Part shown: piece after piece, positions 1 to 9,390 of the stretch
How the letters are laid out: every line of letters starts with the position of its first letter
Position numbering within the stretch: the first letter of the stretch is position 1
NCBI RefSeq assembly: GCF_013522705.1
Contig: NZ_JAAMRE010000001.1
Span: 1 to 64,000, forward strand
Length of the DNA: 64,000 nt
Reading direction: 5' to 3'
Source of the DNA: Pseudomonas lurida
Lineage (GTDB): Bacteria; Pseudomonadota; Gammaproteobacteria; Pseudomonadales; Pseudomonadaceae
Notes under the pieces: model-generated
Told to the model about the DNA's origin: nothing
Databases searched by the model: none
What the model saw: the letters and a program-made list of their open reading frames with translations, nothing else
Translations under genes and position numbers: made by a program

Positions 1-58
1 GCCGATAACCCTACTAACCGCATGCCCCCCGCATCCCCATTCGACCGAGCCCCACCCC

Positions 59-2080
59 ATGAATCCACTCGCCCTTCTGAAAAAATCCCGGCCCGCTCGC
101 CAAGGCACCACCACCCTCACCTGTACCGCCAGCGACCTGGACGCCGCTTTATCCGCCCAGCGCATCACGCCCACGCTGATCACCGGTTTCATCTCGCCGC
201 ACCTGGACATCGACGCCATCGCCGCCAAGCTCAAACGCCGGTTCCCGCACGCTACCATAAGCCTTTGCACCACCTCCGGCGAGCTCTGCAATGCGCCCAA
301 TTCGCTGTATTGCGCCACCGGCGAGCGCTGGGATCGGATTGTGTTGCAGTTGTTCGACGACAGTGTGATCGCCTCGGCCGAGGTGGTGATGGTGCCGTTG
401 GAGTGCGAGGACATTCGCAGCGGTGGCAAGCGCCTGGGCATGCAGGAGCGAATTGCCAAGTTGGTGGCCAATATCAAGCGTGTGCAGGTGCGCACCTCGA
501 TCGATCATCGCGATACGCTGGCGTATGTGGTGTTCGATGGGCTGTCGGCGTCGGAGTCGTTTTTTATGGAGGCGTTGTATGAGTCGGGGCGATTCCCGTG
601 TTTGTTTGTAGGGGGATCGGCCGGGGGTAAGTCGGATTTCCAGAAGACGCTGATTCATGACGGCCAGCGCAGCTATCAGAACCATGCACAGATTGTGTTC
701 CTGAAGACGGCGGCGCATGTGCGATTTGGGGTGTTCAAGAGCCAGAACTTTAAACCGGCGGATTTGACCTTCAGCGTGCTGACTGCTTCGGTGGAGGACC
801 GCACCATTGACCAGGTCATCGACAGCGCGGGCAACATCAAAAGCATGGTGCAGGCGCTGTGTGATGCCTTCAATTGCACGCCCCAGGCGCTGGAGCCGAA
901 GCTGGCGGATTATTCGTTTGCCATCCGCGTGGGCAGTGAGTTGTTTGTGCGCTCCATCGCGCGCATCGACTATGAGCAGCAGATCGTGCAGCTGTTCTGC
1001 GACGTGGCGCCGGGCGAAGAGTTGGTGATGGTGCGGCGTACACCATTGCGCGAGGCGACGCGCCGGGACTATGAACAATTCCTACGCGGCAAGGGCGGCC
1101 AACCGGTGGCGGGCATCTTGAATGACTGCATCTTGCGGCGGCTGAACAATGGCGCCGAACTGGGCAGCATGGCCGGCACGTTCGGCGATGTGCCGCTGGC
1201 GGGGTTCTCCACCTTTGGCGAAATCCTGGGTTTGAACCTTAACCAGACACTGACGGCGATTTTCTTTTTCCGGGTGGGCAAAGGCGCAAGTTTCAGTGAC
1301 GAGTACGTGGACAATTTCATCGCCCATTACGGCGAGTTCAAGGCATTTTTCTTACGTCGGCAGGTGAAGAAGCTGGCGGGATTGAACCATGTAGTGGTCA
1401 AGCAGATTGCCGCGTTCAAAAACAACGACTTTGCTAACACCCTTAATACCCGCGGGCTGGATCGCAATATCCTGCCGGTGTTCGAGGGACTAGCGGACTT
1501 GGGTATGGTGCTGGCCCAGGCAGAGCGCCAGCAGGAAGACATCGCAGCGCAACTCAAGCATTACTCGGGCGAGTTGCACGCGTCGATGGATGAATTGGTG
1601 GGGACCATCGACCAGCAGAACGCGGTGTCGGCCCAGGCCGGGTCCACGGTGGAAGGCTTGTCCAGCCAGGCGGATGTGGCGGTGGAAGGGGCGCGTACGC
1701 TGGCGGGTTCGAGTTTGCGTATTCAGTCGATCGTGCAGGTGATCCAGCAGATCGCCGGGCAAACCAACCTGCTGGCGCTCAACGCGGCCATTGAAGCGGC
1801 ACGCGCCGGTGACCTGGGCCGTGGGTTTGCGGTGGTGGCGGACGAAGTGCGCAAACTGGCGGAAATCACCCGTAAGAATGCGGCGGAAATCGGCGTGGAT
1901 ATTGACCTGCTGTCCAGTGAGATCCAGCGCGTTGCCCAACAGATCGAAGACCAATCCACCGGGGTCGGCGCGCTGCGCGAGATGCTCGATGCGCTGGAAG
2001 CGTCGAGCCGCGCCACTGAGGGCACGGCGCAGCGGACCAAGACAATTGCCGATACGTTGACGGGGCTGACGCATGCGTAG
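59..2080 (+). CDS. FIST-domain methyl-accepting chemotaxis protein (soluble)
   Basis: 673 aa cytoplasmic chemoreceptor. Residues about 30-400 match the FIST N/FIST C sensory fold (the [10 protein letters not shown] start and a CTTSGELCN segment are typical), a domain thought to bind small ligands such as amino acids. The C-terminal third is the MCP signalling coiled coil. Its conserved hairpin tip lies at about residues 558-612, with an [24 protein letters not shown] core followed by [14 protein letters not shown], the CheA/CheW contact region. No signal peptide or membrane segment is visible, so it would sense a cytoplasmic ligand. The tip is close to the C-terminus, which is short after it, and there is no CheR-tethering pentapeptide. 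The ATG at 59 is the first good start; its ribosome site is weak. A degraded copy of the 3' end of this gene lies about 2.3 kb downstream. Confidence 0.9.
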   Translation: MNPLALLKKSRPARQGTTTLTCTASDLDAALSAQRITPTLITGFISPHLDIDAIAAKLKRRFPHATISLCTTSGELCNAPNSLYCATGERWDRIVLQLFDDSVIASAEVVMVPLECEDIRSGGKRLGMQERIAKLVANIKRVQVRTSIDHRDTLAYVVFDGLSASESFFMEALYESGRFPCLFVGGSAGGKSDFQKTLIHDGQRSYQNHAQIVFLKTAAHVRFGVFKSQNFKPADLTFSVLTASVEDRTIDQVIDSAGNIKSMVQALCDAFNCTPQALEPKLADYSFAIRVGSELFVRSIARIDYEQQIVQLFCDVAPGEELVMVRRTPLREATRRDYEQFLRGKGGQPVAGILNDCILRRLNNGAELGSMAGTFGDVPLAGFSTFGEILGLNLNQTLTAIFFFRVGKGASFSDEYVDNFIAHYGEFKAFFLRRQVKKLAGLNHVVVKQIAAFKNNDFANTLNTRGLDRNILPVFEGLADLGMVLAQAERQQEDIAAQLKHYSGELHASMDELVGTIDQQNAVSAQAGSTVEGLSSQADVAVEGARTLAGSSLRIQSIVQVIQQIAGQTNLLALNAAIEAARAGDLGRGFAVVADEVRKLAEITRKNAAEIGVDIDLLSSEIQRVAQQIEDQSTGVGALREMLDALEASSRATEGTAQRTKTIADTLTGLTHA

Positions 2081-2153
2081 GGGCAAACCGCGCCGCCAGG
2101 GCTGTAACGCTCGTTCGCTGCTAGCCACCGCGGCGCCCGGCTGATGCACCGTT

Positions 2154-3500
2154 TCACGGTTTTAAACTTTTGATCAGGTTGAACACATTGCCGGCCCAGA
2201 ACCAACGCTTGGTCGGCGTTTCGCGGTTGCCTGAAAGGGCCTCAAGCAGGGTGCGGTCACGCGCTGCGCCTGTGGCAAGGCCAGGCTCTGAGCGCTGCGG
2301 ACCAGCAAGATCAGAAGGCTCGACTGGCTTGATCAGCAAGCCAGTGGCCTGGTCTATTGTATAGCCCGCTGCCTTGCCTTTTTCAAAGAGGGTCCAGACG
2401 CCGTTTAGTCTACCCGCAAGTGCCTCGGAGGGCGCAAGCCTCATGGATTCGTGGGTGGTCACAACGATGTTGTCTTCGACCGGGGTCGCTTTAAAAGTGG
2501 TGAACTCATCGCCGAGCGCAGTTTGCATGCCACCTTCGTCAGAGAACCTATTCACCATTTTTTCCAGGAACGGCAGGCCGCCGATATTGGAGAGCGCCCC
2601 GTAATCCGGATTGAGGATATGCCGCAAATAGCCCTGATCAAGTCGGGTACTGGTAATGGCCGTACCGTTCAATATGCGTGAGGCCGTTTCGGCGTCTTCT
2701 TGCTTGAAGTTGAACGTTACGCGATAGCCCTGTGCATCGTAGCCATTATTGGAGCTCAACTGCTGGCGCCCATCGGTCGCACGACGATAGCTGCCAAGTG
2801 AATGAGCCAGTTGGTCCACGTAGCCCAGATCGGCACCCTCCTCCTGTAAGTAGGCGTACATATCCGAGATCAGTGCACGATCATCGCGGTGCAAAAATTC
2901 AAAAACGCTCTGGCCCGCGTTCTCGTAGGTCGCAGGCGGCAGGGCGACCGGCGGCTCGTGGCTACCGAACAAGCGCGCAACCATCAGCTCGCGGCCGGGA
3001 CCTGGCGTTGAACTGGCGACTGTCGGAGACACCGCAGACTGCATCTGCAACCAAGCGGCGCGTCGTTCATTAATGGTGAAGATGCCGCCGTCATCGTGGG
3101 CAATCAAGCTCAGTTGATCGCGGGCCAGGTCTTTGAACGGGTTGACGTCACTGCCGTTGACGAAGCCGGTAGCTTGCCGAGCCCGCGCCCTCAGGACCGG
3201 GTCATCGGCAACGGGAGTCTCTGCGTCGTGCTGCGCTTTACCGGCGATATAGTGGCCGCCTGTGATCGGTTCAAGCAGTTTGGGGTCTTGCTGGACGACA
3301 CGGTTCTCGGCATGTATTGCGGCTTCACTTAACTGACGCGCAAGGATCGAAACGGTCTCGGTCGCCGTGTGACTATTGGGTGAAATAACCACACTCGCAC
3401 GCTCACTCGCAGGCACGACAGCATGGTCGCCATAGACACTAACGGACCGACTTGCCAAATCACGGTAAGACGACGAGGCATCAGGATTTAGATTGACCAC
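2154..3500 (-). CDS. Unrecognised 448-residue protein, possible secreted or effector-like protein
   Basis: I do not recognise the family. The N-terminal 60 residues are rich in Ser, Val and Ala without a Sec signal peptide. Around residue 130-160 is an acidic DDGGIFTINERRAAW stretch that resembles a degenerate EF-hand-like helix start. The rest is soluble and mixed alpha/beta, and the protein ends in a basic NLIKSLKP tail. The start is GTG at 3500, preceded at 9 nt by a near-perfect Shine-Dalgarno AAGGAGG (3510-3516), so it is probably strongly translated. It is convergent with the FIST chemoreceptor and sits between the intact chemoreceptor and a broken copy of its 3' end. This places it in an acquired segment. 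An effector role is only inferred from the Ser-rich N-terminus and the accessory context. Confidence 0.75.
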   Translation of the reverse strand: MVNLNPDASSSYRDLASRSVSVYGDHAVVPASERASVVISPNSHTATETVSILARQLSEAAIHAENRVVQQDPKLLEPITGGHYIAGKAQHDAETPVADDPVLRARARQATGFVNGSDVNPFKDLARDQLSLIAHDDGGIFTINERRAAWLQMQSAVSPTVASSTPGPGRELMVARLFGSHEPPVALPPATYENAGQSVFEFLHRDDRALISDMYAYLQEEGADLGYVDQLAHSLGSYRRATDGRQQLSSNNGYDAQGYRVTFNFKQEDAETASRILNGTAITSTRLDQGYLRHILNPDYGALSNIGGLPFLEKMVNRFSDEGGMQTALGDEFTTFKATPVEDNIVVTTHESMRLAPSEALAGRLNGVWTLFEKGKAAGYTIDQATGLLIKPVEPSDLAGPQRSEPGLATGAARDRTLLEALSGNRETPTKRWFWAGNVFNLIKSLKP

Positions 3501-3607
3501 GACGGCACCCCTCCTTCATAAGGGAGTAGCGATAACGCTACCTAAAAACACCTCCAGTTACTATAAGTCATCCGCAGAGGATTTAGCTGCGGGCACTTCG
3601 CGCCGCA

Positions 3608-4123
3608 TCAATATCGATATCGGAAAGTTACCGAGTCGGCACCCGCAGGTCGGGTATAAGGGGGTGTTCCACCTAATACATAATGCTTGATAGTGACGCG
3701 CACACCGTGATCAAAGCTCTGGTTATTAAAGTCGTAAAGAGTTCCGGACGATCCCGAGCGTATATCTACACAATTTTCTTGAGAACTGTAAGGACGGTAA
3801 TAGCAAAACTGCACCCGTTGAGTCACGCTGCCTGGGTAATAAGTGGTATTCCATTGAATTTCCAGCAACTGCTTGGGATTTATGAGTGTGCCTTGTGGAA
3901 TATCCGAGGTAAAAACATTAAAACTTACGAGCCCAACACCAGGACTGGTATCAGAATTCGACAAAACAAGTACGGGGCTTGGGGCGCCAACTTTGGTGAT
4001 AGACTGCTCCTCCGCATCTGATTTTCCACCTACCAATATCATCCATACAAAAAGCAATACAACGGTGAATGTCTTTAAACTCAAACTACGTAGCAATAAC
4101 GAGGACATAACTGGACTGCTCAT
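3608..4123 (-). CDS. Small AT-rich secreted protein of unknown function
   Basis: 171 aa from the ATG at 4123, chosen because AGGAAGG (4131-4137) precedes it at normal spacing; an ATG six codons upstream lacks a ribosome site. The first roughly 40 residues are a Sec signal peptide: a basic stretch, a hydrophobic core LKTFTVVLLFVWMILVGG, and a cleavage-like SDAEE. The mature part is Ser/Thr/Tyr-rich and predicted beta-rich, with paired Cys in QFCYYRPYSSQENCVD that may form a disulfide. Base composition is clearly more AT-rich than neighbouring genes, which suggests recent transfer. A secreted beta-sandwich or adhesin-like domain is possible, but no family was recognised. Confidence 0.7.
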   Translation of the reverse strand: MSSPVMSSLLLRSLSLKTFTVVLLFVWMILVGGKSDAEEQSITKVGAPSPVLVLSNSDTSPGVGLVSFNVFTSDIPQGTLINPKQLLEIQWNTTYYPGSVTQRVQFCYYRPYSSQENCVDIRSGSSGTLYDFNNQSFDHGVRVTIKHYVLGGTPPYTRPAGADSVTFRYRY

Positions 4124-4339
4124 ATCGCACCTTCCTGTCATAATTGGCCAATCTAATTAATTCCAATCCTGCAATATGAATACGCCTCTACCATTGCATG
4201 AATTTTCAGCCAAGGTAAGTTACCAACGTCCTAAAAACATGAAGTCCCTATCTGTAAGACCTTTATGTAAGAACTCGCCAGCAACTTCCTAATCCCGTCT
4301 TGCAGCTATAAAAATGCCTGTTTTTCGGCGTCGTGTTCG

Positions 4340-4547
4340 CCCTTCAAACGCCGCGCAAACAGGTGTGGATATCGACGTGTTATCGGGCAAGCTCCAGCAC
4401 GTTGCCCAACAGAGCGAAGACCAATGCTCCGGCGTCGGCGCGCTGCGCGAAATACTTGACGCGCTGGGACCGTCCAGCGCCACCGAAGGCACGGCGCAGC
4501 GAACCAATACGATTGCGGATACGGTGACGGGGCTGCCCCAAGCGTAA
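4340..4547 (+). pseudogene. Remnant of a chemoreceptor 3' end (duplicate of the FIST-MCP tail)
   Basis: The translated 77-residue stub (open from 4314) aligns through its last roughly 62 residues with the last residues of the FIST chemoreceptor. Shared blocks are [42 protein letters not shown] and the terminal QA/HA. At DNA level long blocks are identical, for example GTCGGCGCGCTGCGCGA, with scattered substitutions typical of a paralogue rather than a fresh duplication. Nothing upstream encodes the rest of a receptor, so it is a truncated relic. Together with 1890-2080 it brackets the two unrecognised genes. Confidence 0.8.
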
Positions 4548-4626
4548 GTGGCGAGGACGTCCTTTCGTTGCGCTGCGGGAGGAGAAAACATCTACAATCG
4601 CGCTCCCCCAAGCTCGGAGTGCTGCC

Positions 4627-5034
4627 ATGCCACGTTTCCTGCCCCTGCTTCTGCTGCTGTTACCCGGCATGGCTCATGCACTCCCGGCCCTGCAGGACAC
4701 CACACTGTACGGCGAAAAAGCCAAGGACTGCCAAGACGTCGACCTCGCCACCTGGCAGCACCCGACCCGCACCCTGCTGGAGAAAAACAGTTTTCAGCTC
4801 GAACGCATCCAGCTCTGTAACGGAGGGCGTTATCCGATTTTTCACGTGCAGGCACCTTACGATCCCCGGGGTCAGACCAAGGATTTTTTCTTGCCGCTGT
4901 ACGAAAATATGCGCAAGGCCAACGGTAAATGGCCCTTCGCATTAGTCGACCGCAGTGACGCGGTGGTGGTGTATGTGAGCTACCCGCAAAGCAACGGAAT
5001 ATCGCTGAATTATGAGGGTTACGCGATGCCGTAA
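4627..5034 (+). CDS. Small secreted protein, unknown function
   Basis: 135 aa. Residues 1-19 form a clean Sec signal peptide (Leu-rich core ending in AHA-LPA). The mature part has two Cys, in KDCQD and QLCNG, about 38 residues apart that could form a disulfide in the periplasm. No enzyme motif is visible and the family was not recognised. The ATG at 4627 follows GGAGTGCTGCC, an acceptable ribosome site. It stands alone between the chemoreceptor remnant and a dead hydrolase gene. Confidence 0.75.
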   Translation: MPRFLPLLLLLLPGMAHALPALQDTTLYGEKAKDCQDVDLATWQHPTRTLLEKNSFQLERIQLCNGGRYPIFHVQAPYDPRGQTKDFFLPLYENMRKANGKWPFALVDRSDAVVVYVSYPQSNGISLNYEGYAMP

Positions 5035-5086
5035 GCGAACGCCCCGGGTCATGACACTCGGCCTCCGATCAAGGACGATATCACCA

Positions 5087-5576
5087 ATGAAAACCGCACT
5101 GCGCACCCTGCTCCTGCTATCCCTGGCCACTCCCGCCTTCGCTGCCCAAAGCCCTGTCGGCTTCAAGACCGCAACCCTGCCCGATGTGCAAAACAACCGC
5201 CCGTTGGAACTGACTGTCTGATACCCCGCCGCTACCGGCGCGGTGCCCGAGCTGATCGCCGACAACCCGGTGTTCGTCGGCGCCCCGGCCGTGCAGAACG
5301 CGCCGGTGGTGGCCGGGGAGCCTCCGCTGGTGGTGCTGTCCCACGGTTACGGCGGCAATTGGCGCAATCAGGTGTGGTTGGCCAGCGCATTGGCGCGGCT
5401 GGGCTATATCGTGGCGGCGGTCAATCATCCTGGGACCACCAGCAAAGACCGCAGCCCCGCCGCCGCCGCGCAGTTGTGGCAAAGGCCCAGGGACGTGAGC
5501 CAGGCCACGGGCGGTGATTCAGCAGCAGGTGGTGGGGCTGATCAGTGAGTTTTTGGGGCGCGCGTTTCGCAATTAA
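5087..5576 (+). pseudogene. Alpha/beta hydrolase (dienelactone-hydrolase-like), nonsense plus internal deletion
   Basis: The frame starts at ATG 5087 with a signal peptide (MKTALRTLLLLSLATPAFA). After residue 44 it meets TGA at 5219-5221, where family members read V-W-Y-P, so TGG has become TGA. The frame then continues through VVLSHGYGGNWRNQ (oxyanion-hole His-Gly region) and VAAVNHPGTTSKD. After RPRDVSQA the frame changes and jumps to VIQQQVVGLISEFLGRAFRN followed by TAA, which looks like the true C-terminus of the family. The middle of the protein, including the nucleophile elbow Ser and the catalytic Asp/His, is missing. Family members are usually about 330-350 aa; only about 160 codons remain. 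The gene is dead by two independent lesions. Confidence 0.85.
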
Positions 5577-5672
5577 GCAACGCAGGTTGCTCACTCACAA
5601 TGCATCAAATGATCGTTGCAACGCGCAGCGCGGGACCGATCATCACATACGCCTAGCTCAACCCCCTCACAT

Positions 5673-5737
5673 CGATAGCACTGATGATTACTATCGAACC
5701 GCTCGCCTATAGGGTGGCCAGGCCCGATTCCTATAAT
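5673..5737 (+). promoter_or_regulatory. Candidate promoter/operator upstream of the MFS-MocR pair
   Basis: A perfect TATAAT hexamer lies at 5732-5737, about 60 bp before the MFS start, with no good -35, as expected for an activator-dependent promoter. An inverted repeat CGATAG (5673-5678) / CTATCG (5691-5696) lies just upstream and could bind the MocR-type regulator encoded second in the unit. Assigned by eye only. Confidence 0.35.
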
Positions 5738-5796
5738 CGCCTCCCATTCTTCCCCTTCGCCTGGCCTCAGGCGACATTCCCTTGGAACCCAGTACC

Positions 5797-7023
5797 ATGC
5801 CAAGCGCCCCTCAGGCCCCCAGCGGCCGTCCCGAACATAATCAACAAAGCGTCAAACAGCAGTGGCTGGCGATTCTCTCGGTCGCGGTGGGGGCATTCGC
5901 CCTGGTGACCAGTGAGTTTCTGCCGGTGGGTGTGCTCAACGACGTGGCCGGCGACCTCGGTATCAGCGCCGGCCACGCCGGGCTGATGGTCACGCTGCCG
6001 GGCATCATGGCCGCACTCGCCGCCCCGTTCCTGTCGGTGAGCATCGGCGCGATGGACCGACGCTACCTGCTGATCGGCCTGACGTTGATCATGATCATCG
6101 CCAACTCGGTCGTGGCCTTTGCCAGTGATTTCAGCCTGCTGTTATTCGGCCGTGTCTTGCTGGGGATCAGCATCGGCGGTTTCTGGGCGACGGCCATCGC
6201 CCTCAGTGGGCGCCTGGCGCCCAGGGGCGTGGACGTGGCGAAGGCCACCTCGATCATTATGATGGGCGTGACCCTGGCCACCGTGCTCGGCGTGCCCGTG
6301 GGCACCTGGCTCAGCGGCCTGATGGGGTGGCGCATGACCTTTCTGGTGACCGCGCTGCTGGGCGTTCCGGTGCTGCTGGCGCAGGTGTTCCTGCTGCCCC
6401 GCCTCACCCCGGAGAAGGCCATTCGCATCAGTGACCTGCCGGCGTTGTTTATCAACCCACAGGCGCGGATCGGGTTGATCGCGGTGCTGTTGATCGGCCT
6501 GGCGCATTTTGCGGCCTATACCTATGTCGCGCCGTTCTTCAAATACAGTTCCGGCTTCGATGGGCCGACGATTGGTTCGCTGCTGTTGCTGTTCGGCGTG
6601 GCCGGGGTGTTCGGCAATATCTTCGCCGGTTTCGCCGCCAACCGCAGTGTGCGTCACACCCTGTTGCTGGTGGCCCTGATGATCGGCACCAGCACCGCGC
6701 TGTTCCCTCACTTCGCCACCGGTATGACCGGCGCCGCCATGCTGATCGGGCTGTGGGGCTTCGCCTTCGGTGCCTTCCCGGCCTGTGCCAGTATCTGGAT
6801 GTTTGTGGTCGCACCCAAGGATGTGGAGCGCGGCATGCCGCTGTTTGTCGCGTTGTTCCAGGTGATCATTGCCTTGGGTTCGTTCTTCGGCGGGCGCATC
6901 GTCGACCAGTTGGGCAGCTCGGTGCTGTTGAGCCTGGCCACGGCCCTGGTGGGCTGCGGTTTTGTTACAGTGCTGGTGCTGGGGCGCAACATCAGTAATA
7001 GCTTGGTGGCCCAGCCTGGCTAA
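5797..7023 (+). CDS. MFS transporter, DHA1 drug/metabolite efflux type
   Basis: 408 aa with 12 hydrophobic segments. It starts with the family signature FALVTSEFLPVGVLNDVAGDLGIS, and has a loop 2-3 DRRYLL motif and a TM5 motif C-like segment GVPVGTWLSGLMGWRMTF, marking a drug:H+ antiporter of the NepI/PbuE-like branch. ATG 5797 is preferred over the TTG at 5782 because the N-terminus then matches a short polar leader before the first membrane helix. The following MocR-type regulator starts 11 bp after the stop, so the two are probably co-transcribed and the regulator may control export of an amino-like compound. The substrate is unknown. Confidence 0.9.
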   Translation: MPSAPQAPSGRPEHNQQSVKQQWLAILSVAVGAFALVTSEFLPVGVLNDVAGDLGISAGHAGLMVTLPGIMAALAAPFLSVSIGAMDRRYLLIGLTLIMIIANSVVAFASDFSLLLFGRVLLGISIGGFWATAIALSGRLAPRGVDVAKATSIIMMGVTLATVLGVPVGTWLSGLMGWRMTFLVTALLGVPVLLAQVFLLPRLTPEKAIRISDLPALFINPQARIGLIAVLLIGLAHFAAYTYVAPFFKYSSGFDGPTIGSLLLLFGVAGVFGNIFAGFAANRSVRHTLLLVALMIGTSTALFPHFATGMTGAAMLIGLWGFAFGAFPACASIWMFVVAPKDVERGMPLFVALFQVIIALGSFFGGRIVDQLGSSVLLSLATALVGCGFVTVLVLGRNISNSLVAQPG

Positions 7024-7034
7024 CCCGAGGGCTC

Positions 7035-8423
7035 ATGGATACCGCCGACGACGCTTCTTTCGCCTATCAGGCGGTGTACCGTTACCTCGTCGAGTTGATC
7101 GAGGCGAGCCCTTCGACAGCTGAACGCAAGCTGCCGTCCCTGCGCCAGTTGGCACAGCGCCTGGGGGTGTCGGTGTCGACCACCAAGTACGCCTACGCGC
7201 TGCTGGAGGACGAGGGACGTGTCCAGGCCAGGCCCAAGCTTGGCTATTTCACTCGGGCCGTGCCGGGGCTGTTCGCGCGCGAAGGTTCGCCTGATTTGCT
7301 CGACCGGGTATTCGCCCATGCCCGCCAGCCGGGCATGCTGGCCCTGAGCAGCGACGCCCCGGCGATGCTGCTGTCGTTGGAAAACCCCTTGTTGATGATG
7401 GAGCGCGAACTGGCCCGCCAGTACCCACGCTCCCTCACCCCTCTGTACCTGCCATTCGGCGAGCCCGAGTTGCGTGCGGCGCTGGCCGCGCGCTACACCC
7501 AATCCACTCACAACTATTGGCAAGCCGAACAGGTGTATATCGGCTCGGACCTGCACAGCGTGCTGGACCTGTCGCTCAGCGCTTTGGGGTTGCGCGGCAC
7601 GCTGGCGGTGGTGGAATCGCCGTGTTCTTGGGCGGTGCTGCGCCAATTGCAGGCGGCGGATATCCGCGTGATTGAAATGCCCCTCGGCGCGGACGGGCGC
7701 TTCGACCTGGCCGCCTTCCAGGCGCTGCTGGAGCGAGAGCCGATCCGCCTGGCCGTGCTGTCATCCAGCGTGAACGCGCCCCAGGGCGGCGTGATGCCGG
7801 CGCAGGATAAACAGCAGATCTGCGCCTGGTTGGCGCAGCAGGATATCTGGCTGTTCGAAAACGACACCTACGGCGAGCTGTATTTCGAGGCGCGCCCCGC
7901 CCGCTACCGCGACTTTGCCGACCCGCAGAAGCTGCTGGTGTTCTCGACCTTCGACAAGGTGATCGGCGCGGAGGCGCCCTACGGCTATGTGCTGTGTCGC
8001 GCGCAAGGGTCTCAGTTGCAGCGGTTGTTCCTGGCGCGCGGGTTTCGCCTGTCGCCCATCCGACAGAAAGCAATCGCCAAGCTGTTCACCTCCAGGCGCA
8101 TCGACCAGCACCTGGTGACGCTGCGCGCCGCATTGCAGGAACGGATGACGCGCCTGAAAGCCCTGCTCGGAACGCACGACGAATGGCACGTGGTCGAACC
8201 CCAGGGCGGCGCGAGTTTCTGGCTGGAGGCCAGGCGCCCGGTGGACATGCGGCAGGTGTTCGAGCGCCTGCTGGCTCAACGCATCGTGATCGCCCCAGGC
8301 CAGTTGTTCAGCCTGCACGGCAGCTGGGCGCAGCACGTGCGCCTGAGCTACACCCTCGACTGGAGCAAGGACATCGCCCAGGCCGTGCAATTGCTGGCCC
8401 GGGCGATCCGTCACAGCCCGTAG
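7035..8423 (+). CDS. MocR-type transcriptional regulator (GntR winged helix + aminotransferase fold)
   Basis: 462 aa. The N-terminal GntR winged helix (about residues 10-80) carries [32 protein letters not shown]. The rest has the type-I PLP aminotransferase fold. The Schiff-base lysine is K308, in the segment [16 protein letters not shown], preceded by the PLP-contacting ENDTYGEL. Such proteins bind PLP or a PLP-linked amine and regulate neighbouring genes. It lies 11 bp after the MFS exporter on the same strand. Its last 13 bp overlap the 3' end of the convergent panB paralogue, so transcription of the two must interfere. Its ligand cannot be read from sequence. Confidence 0.9.
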   Translation: MDTADDASFAYQAVYRYLVELIEASPSTAERKLPSLRQLAQRLGVSVSTTKYAYALLEDEGRVQARPKLGYFTRAVPGLFAREGSPDLLDRVFAHARQPGMLALSSDAPAMLLSLENPLLMMERELARQYPRSLTPLYLPFGEPELRAALAARYTQSTHNYWQAEQVYIGSDLHSVLDLSLSALGLRGTLAVVESPCSWAVLRQLQAADIRVIEMPLGADGRFDLAAFQALLEREPIRLAVLSSSVNAPQGGVMPAQDKQQICAWLAQQDIWLFENDTYGELYFEARPARYRDFADPQKLLVFSTFDKVIGAEAPYGYVLCRAQGSQLQRLFLARGFRLSPIRQKAIAKLFTSRRIDQHLVTLRAALQERMTRLKALLGTHDEWHVVEPQGGASFWLEARRPVDMRQVFERLLAQRIVIAPGQLFSLHGSWAQHVRLSYTLDWSKDIAQAVQLLARAIRHSP

Positions 8424-9226
8424 CAGTGCCGCGCTTCGGGGAAGCGGCCGTGGCGCACGTCGTCGGCGAACTGCCCGCACGCCTCGCGGATCACCGCGCC
8501 GACATCGGCGTACTGCTTGACGAAGCGCGGCAGACGCTCGCCGCCCAGGCCCAACAGGTCCTCGGTGACCAGCACCTGCCCGTCGCAGGCCGGTGAAGCG
8601 CCGATGCCGATGGTGGGCTTGTCCGAATCGTGGGTAATCTGCCGCGCCACGCCTTCGGCCACCCCTTCGAGCAGCAGGCTGAAGGCGCCCGCCTCCAAAT
8701 TGACGCGGGCGTCTTCGGCAATCACGGCGCCGGTTTGCGCCGTGAGCCCCTGCGCTTTGAACCCACCCATCACATTGACGAACTGAGGCATCAACCCCAC
8801 GTGCGCCATCACCGGAATACCGCGCGCCACCAGAAACGCCACAGTGCCCGCCAACGCTTGGTTGGCCTCCAATTTGACCGCGTCGCAGCCCGTGCGCGCC
8901 AACACCTGGGCACAATTGCGAAAAGCCTGTTCATGGGATTCCTGATAGCTGCCAAACGGCATGTCGGCAATCACACAGGCCAGGCGGGTGCTGTCGACCA
9001 CCGCGCGGGTGTGGCCGATGATTTCTTCGAGCTGCATGCTCAAGGTCGACGCCCGGCCATAGCCGACCATGGCCGTGGAGTCACCGACCAGAATGAAGTC
9101 CACCAGTGGGTCGATCAGCTTGGCGATAGCGCTGGTGTACGCCGTGAGGGAGACGATTTTCTGCTGGCCTTTCATGGCGACCAGCTCAGGCACGGTCATG
9201 CGTTGGGTTCGGATGTGCAGGCTCAT
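8411..9226 (-). CDS. panB: PanB-like 3-methyl-2-oxobutanoate hydroxymethyltransferase (orphan paralogue)
   Basis: 271 aa from ATG 9226, set by TAAGGAACACACC just upstream; a longer reading frame to 9289 has no ribosome site. The enzyme adds a hydroxymethyl group from methylene-tetrahydrofolate to ketoisovalerate, the first committed step to pantothenate. Metal and substrate residues of the family are visible: Asp in ILVGDS, Asp in VIADMPFGS, Lys-Glu in AVKLEAN, Glu in LLLEGV, and the GIGAS..CDGQVLV loop. Several positions differ from the usual enzyme (GYGRAST in place of QGHDST; CDGQ in place of TDGQ). No panC or panD is adjacent, so this is probably a second copy with a shifted role. The 3' end overlaps the MocR gene by 13 bp. 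Confidence 0.85.
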   Translation of the reverse strand: MSLHIRTQRMTVPELVAMKGQQKIVSLTAYTSAIAKLIDPLVDFILVGDSTAMVGYGRASTLSMQLEEIIGHTRAVVDSTRLACVIADMPFGSYQESHEQAFRNCAQVLARTGCDAVKLEANQALAGTVAFLVARGIPVMAHVGLMPQFVNVMGGFKAQGLTAQTGAVIAEDARVNLEAGAFSLLLEGVAEGVARQITHDSDKPTIGIGASPACDGQVLVTEDLLGLGGERLPRFVKQYADVGAVIREACGQFADDVRHGRFPEARHCYGL

Positions 9227-9390
9227 GGTGTGTTCCTTATAGCGTTCAATACTCGGGAGTTGCGGGGCCCGAGTATTAGCCAAAGGCATGGCGATTCAAT
9301 GCACAGATCGGCACTGAAAAACGACCCAGGCAGCGGGGCCGGGTTTTGAAGCTGGTATCATCCGCGCCTGCACACTCCAGGTAACTACCT

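Noticed and set aside
149..1078. 309-codon minus-strand frame antisense to the FIST chemoreceptor
   Set aside because: Shadow of the coding strand in GC-rich DNA; Arg/His-rich, no ribosome site, no motif.
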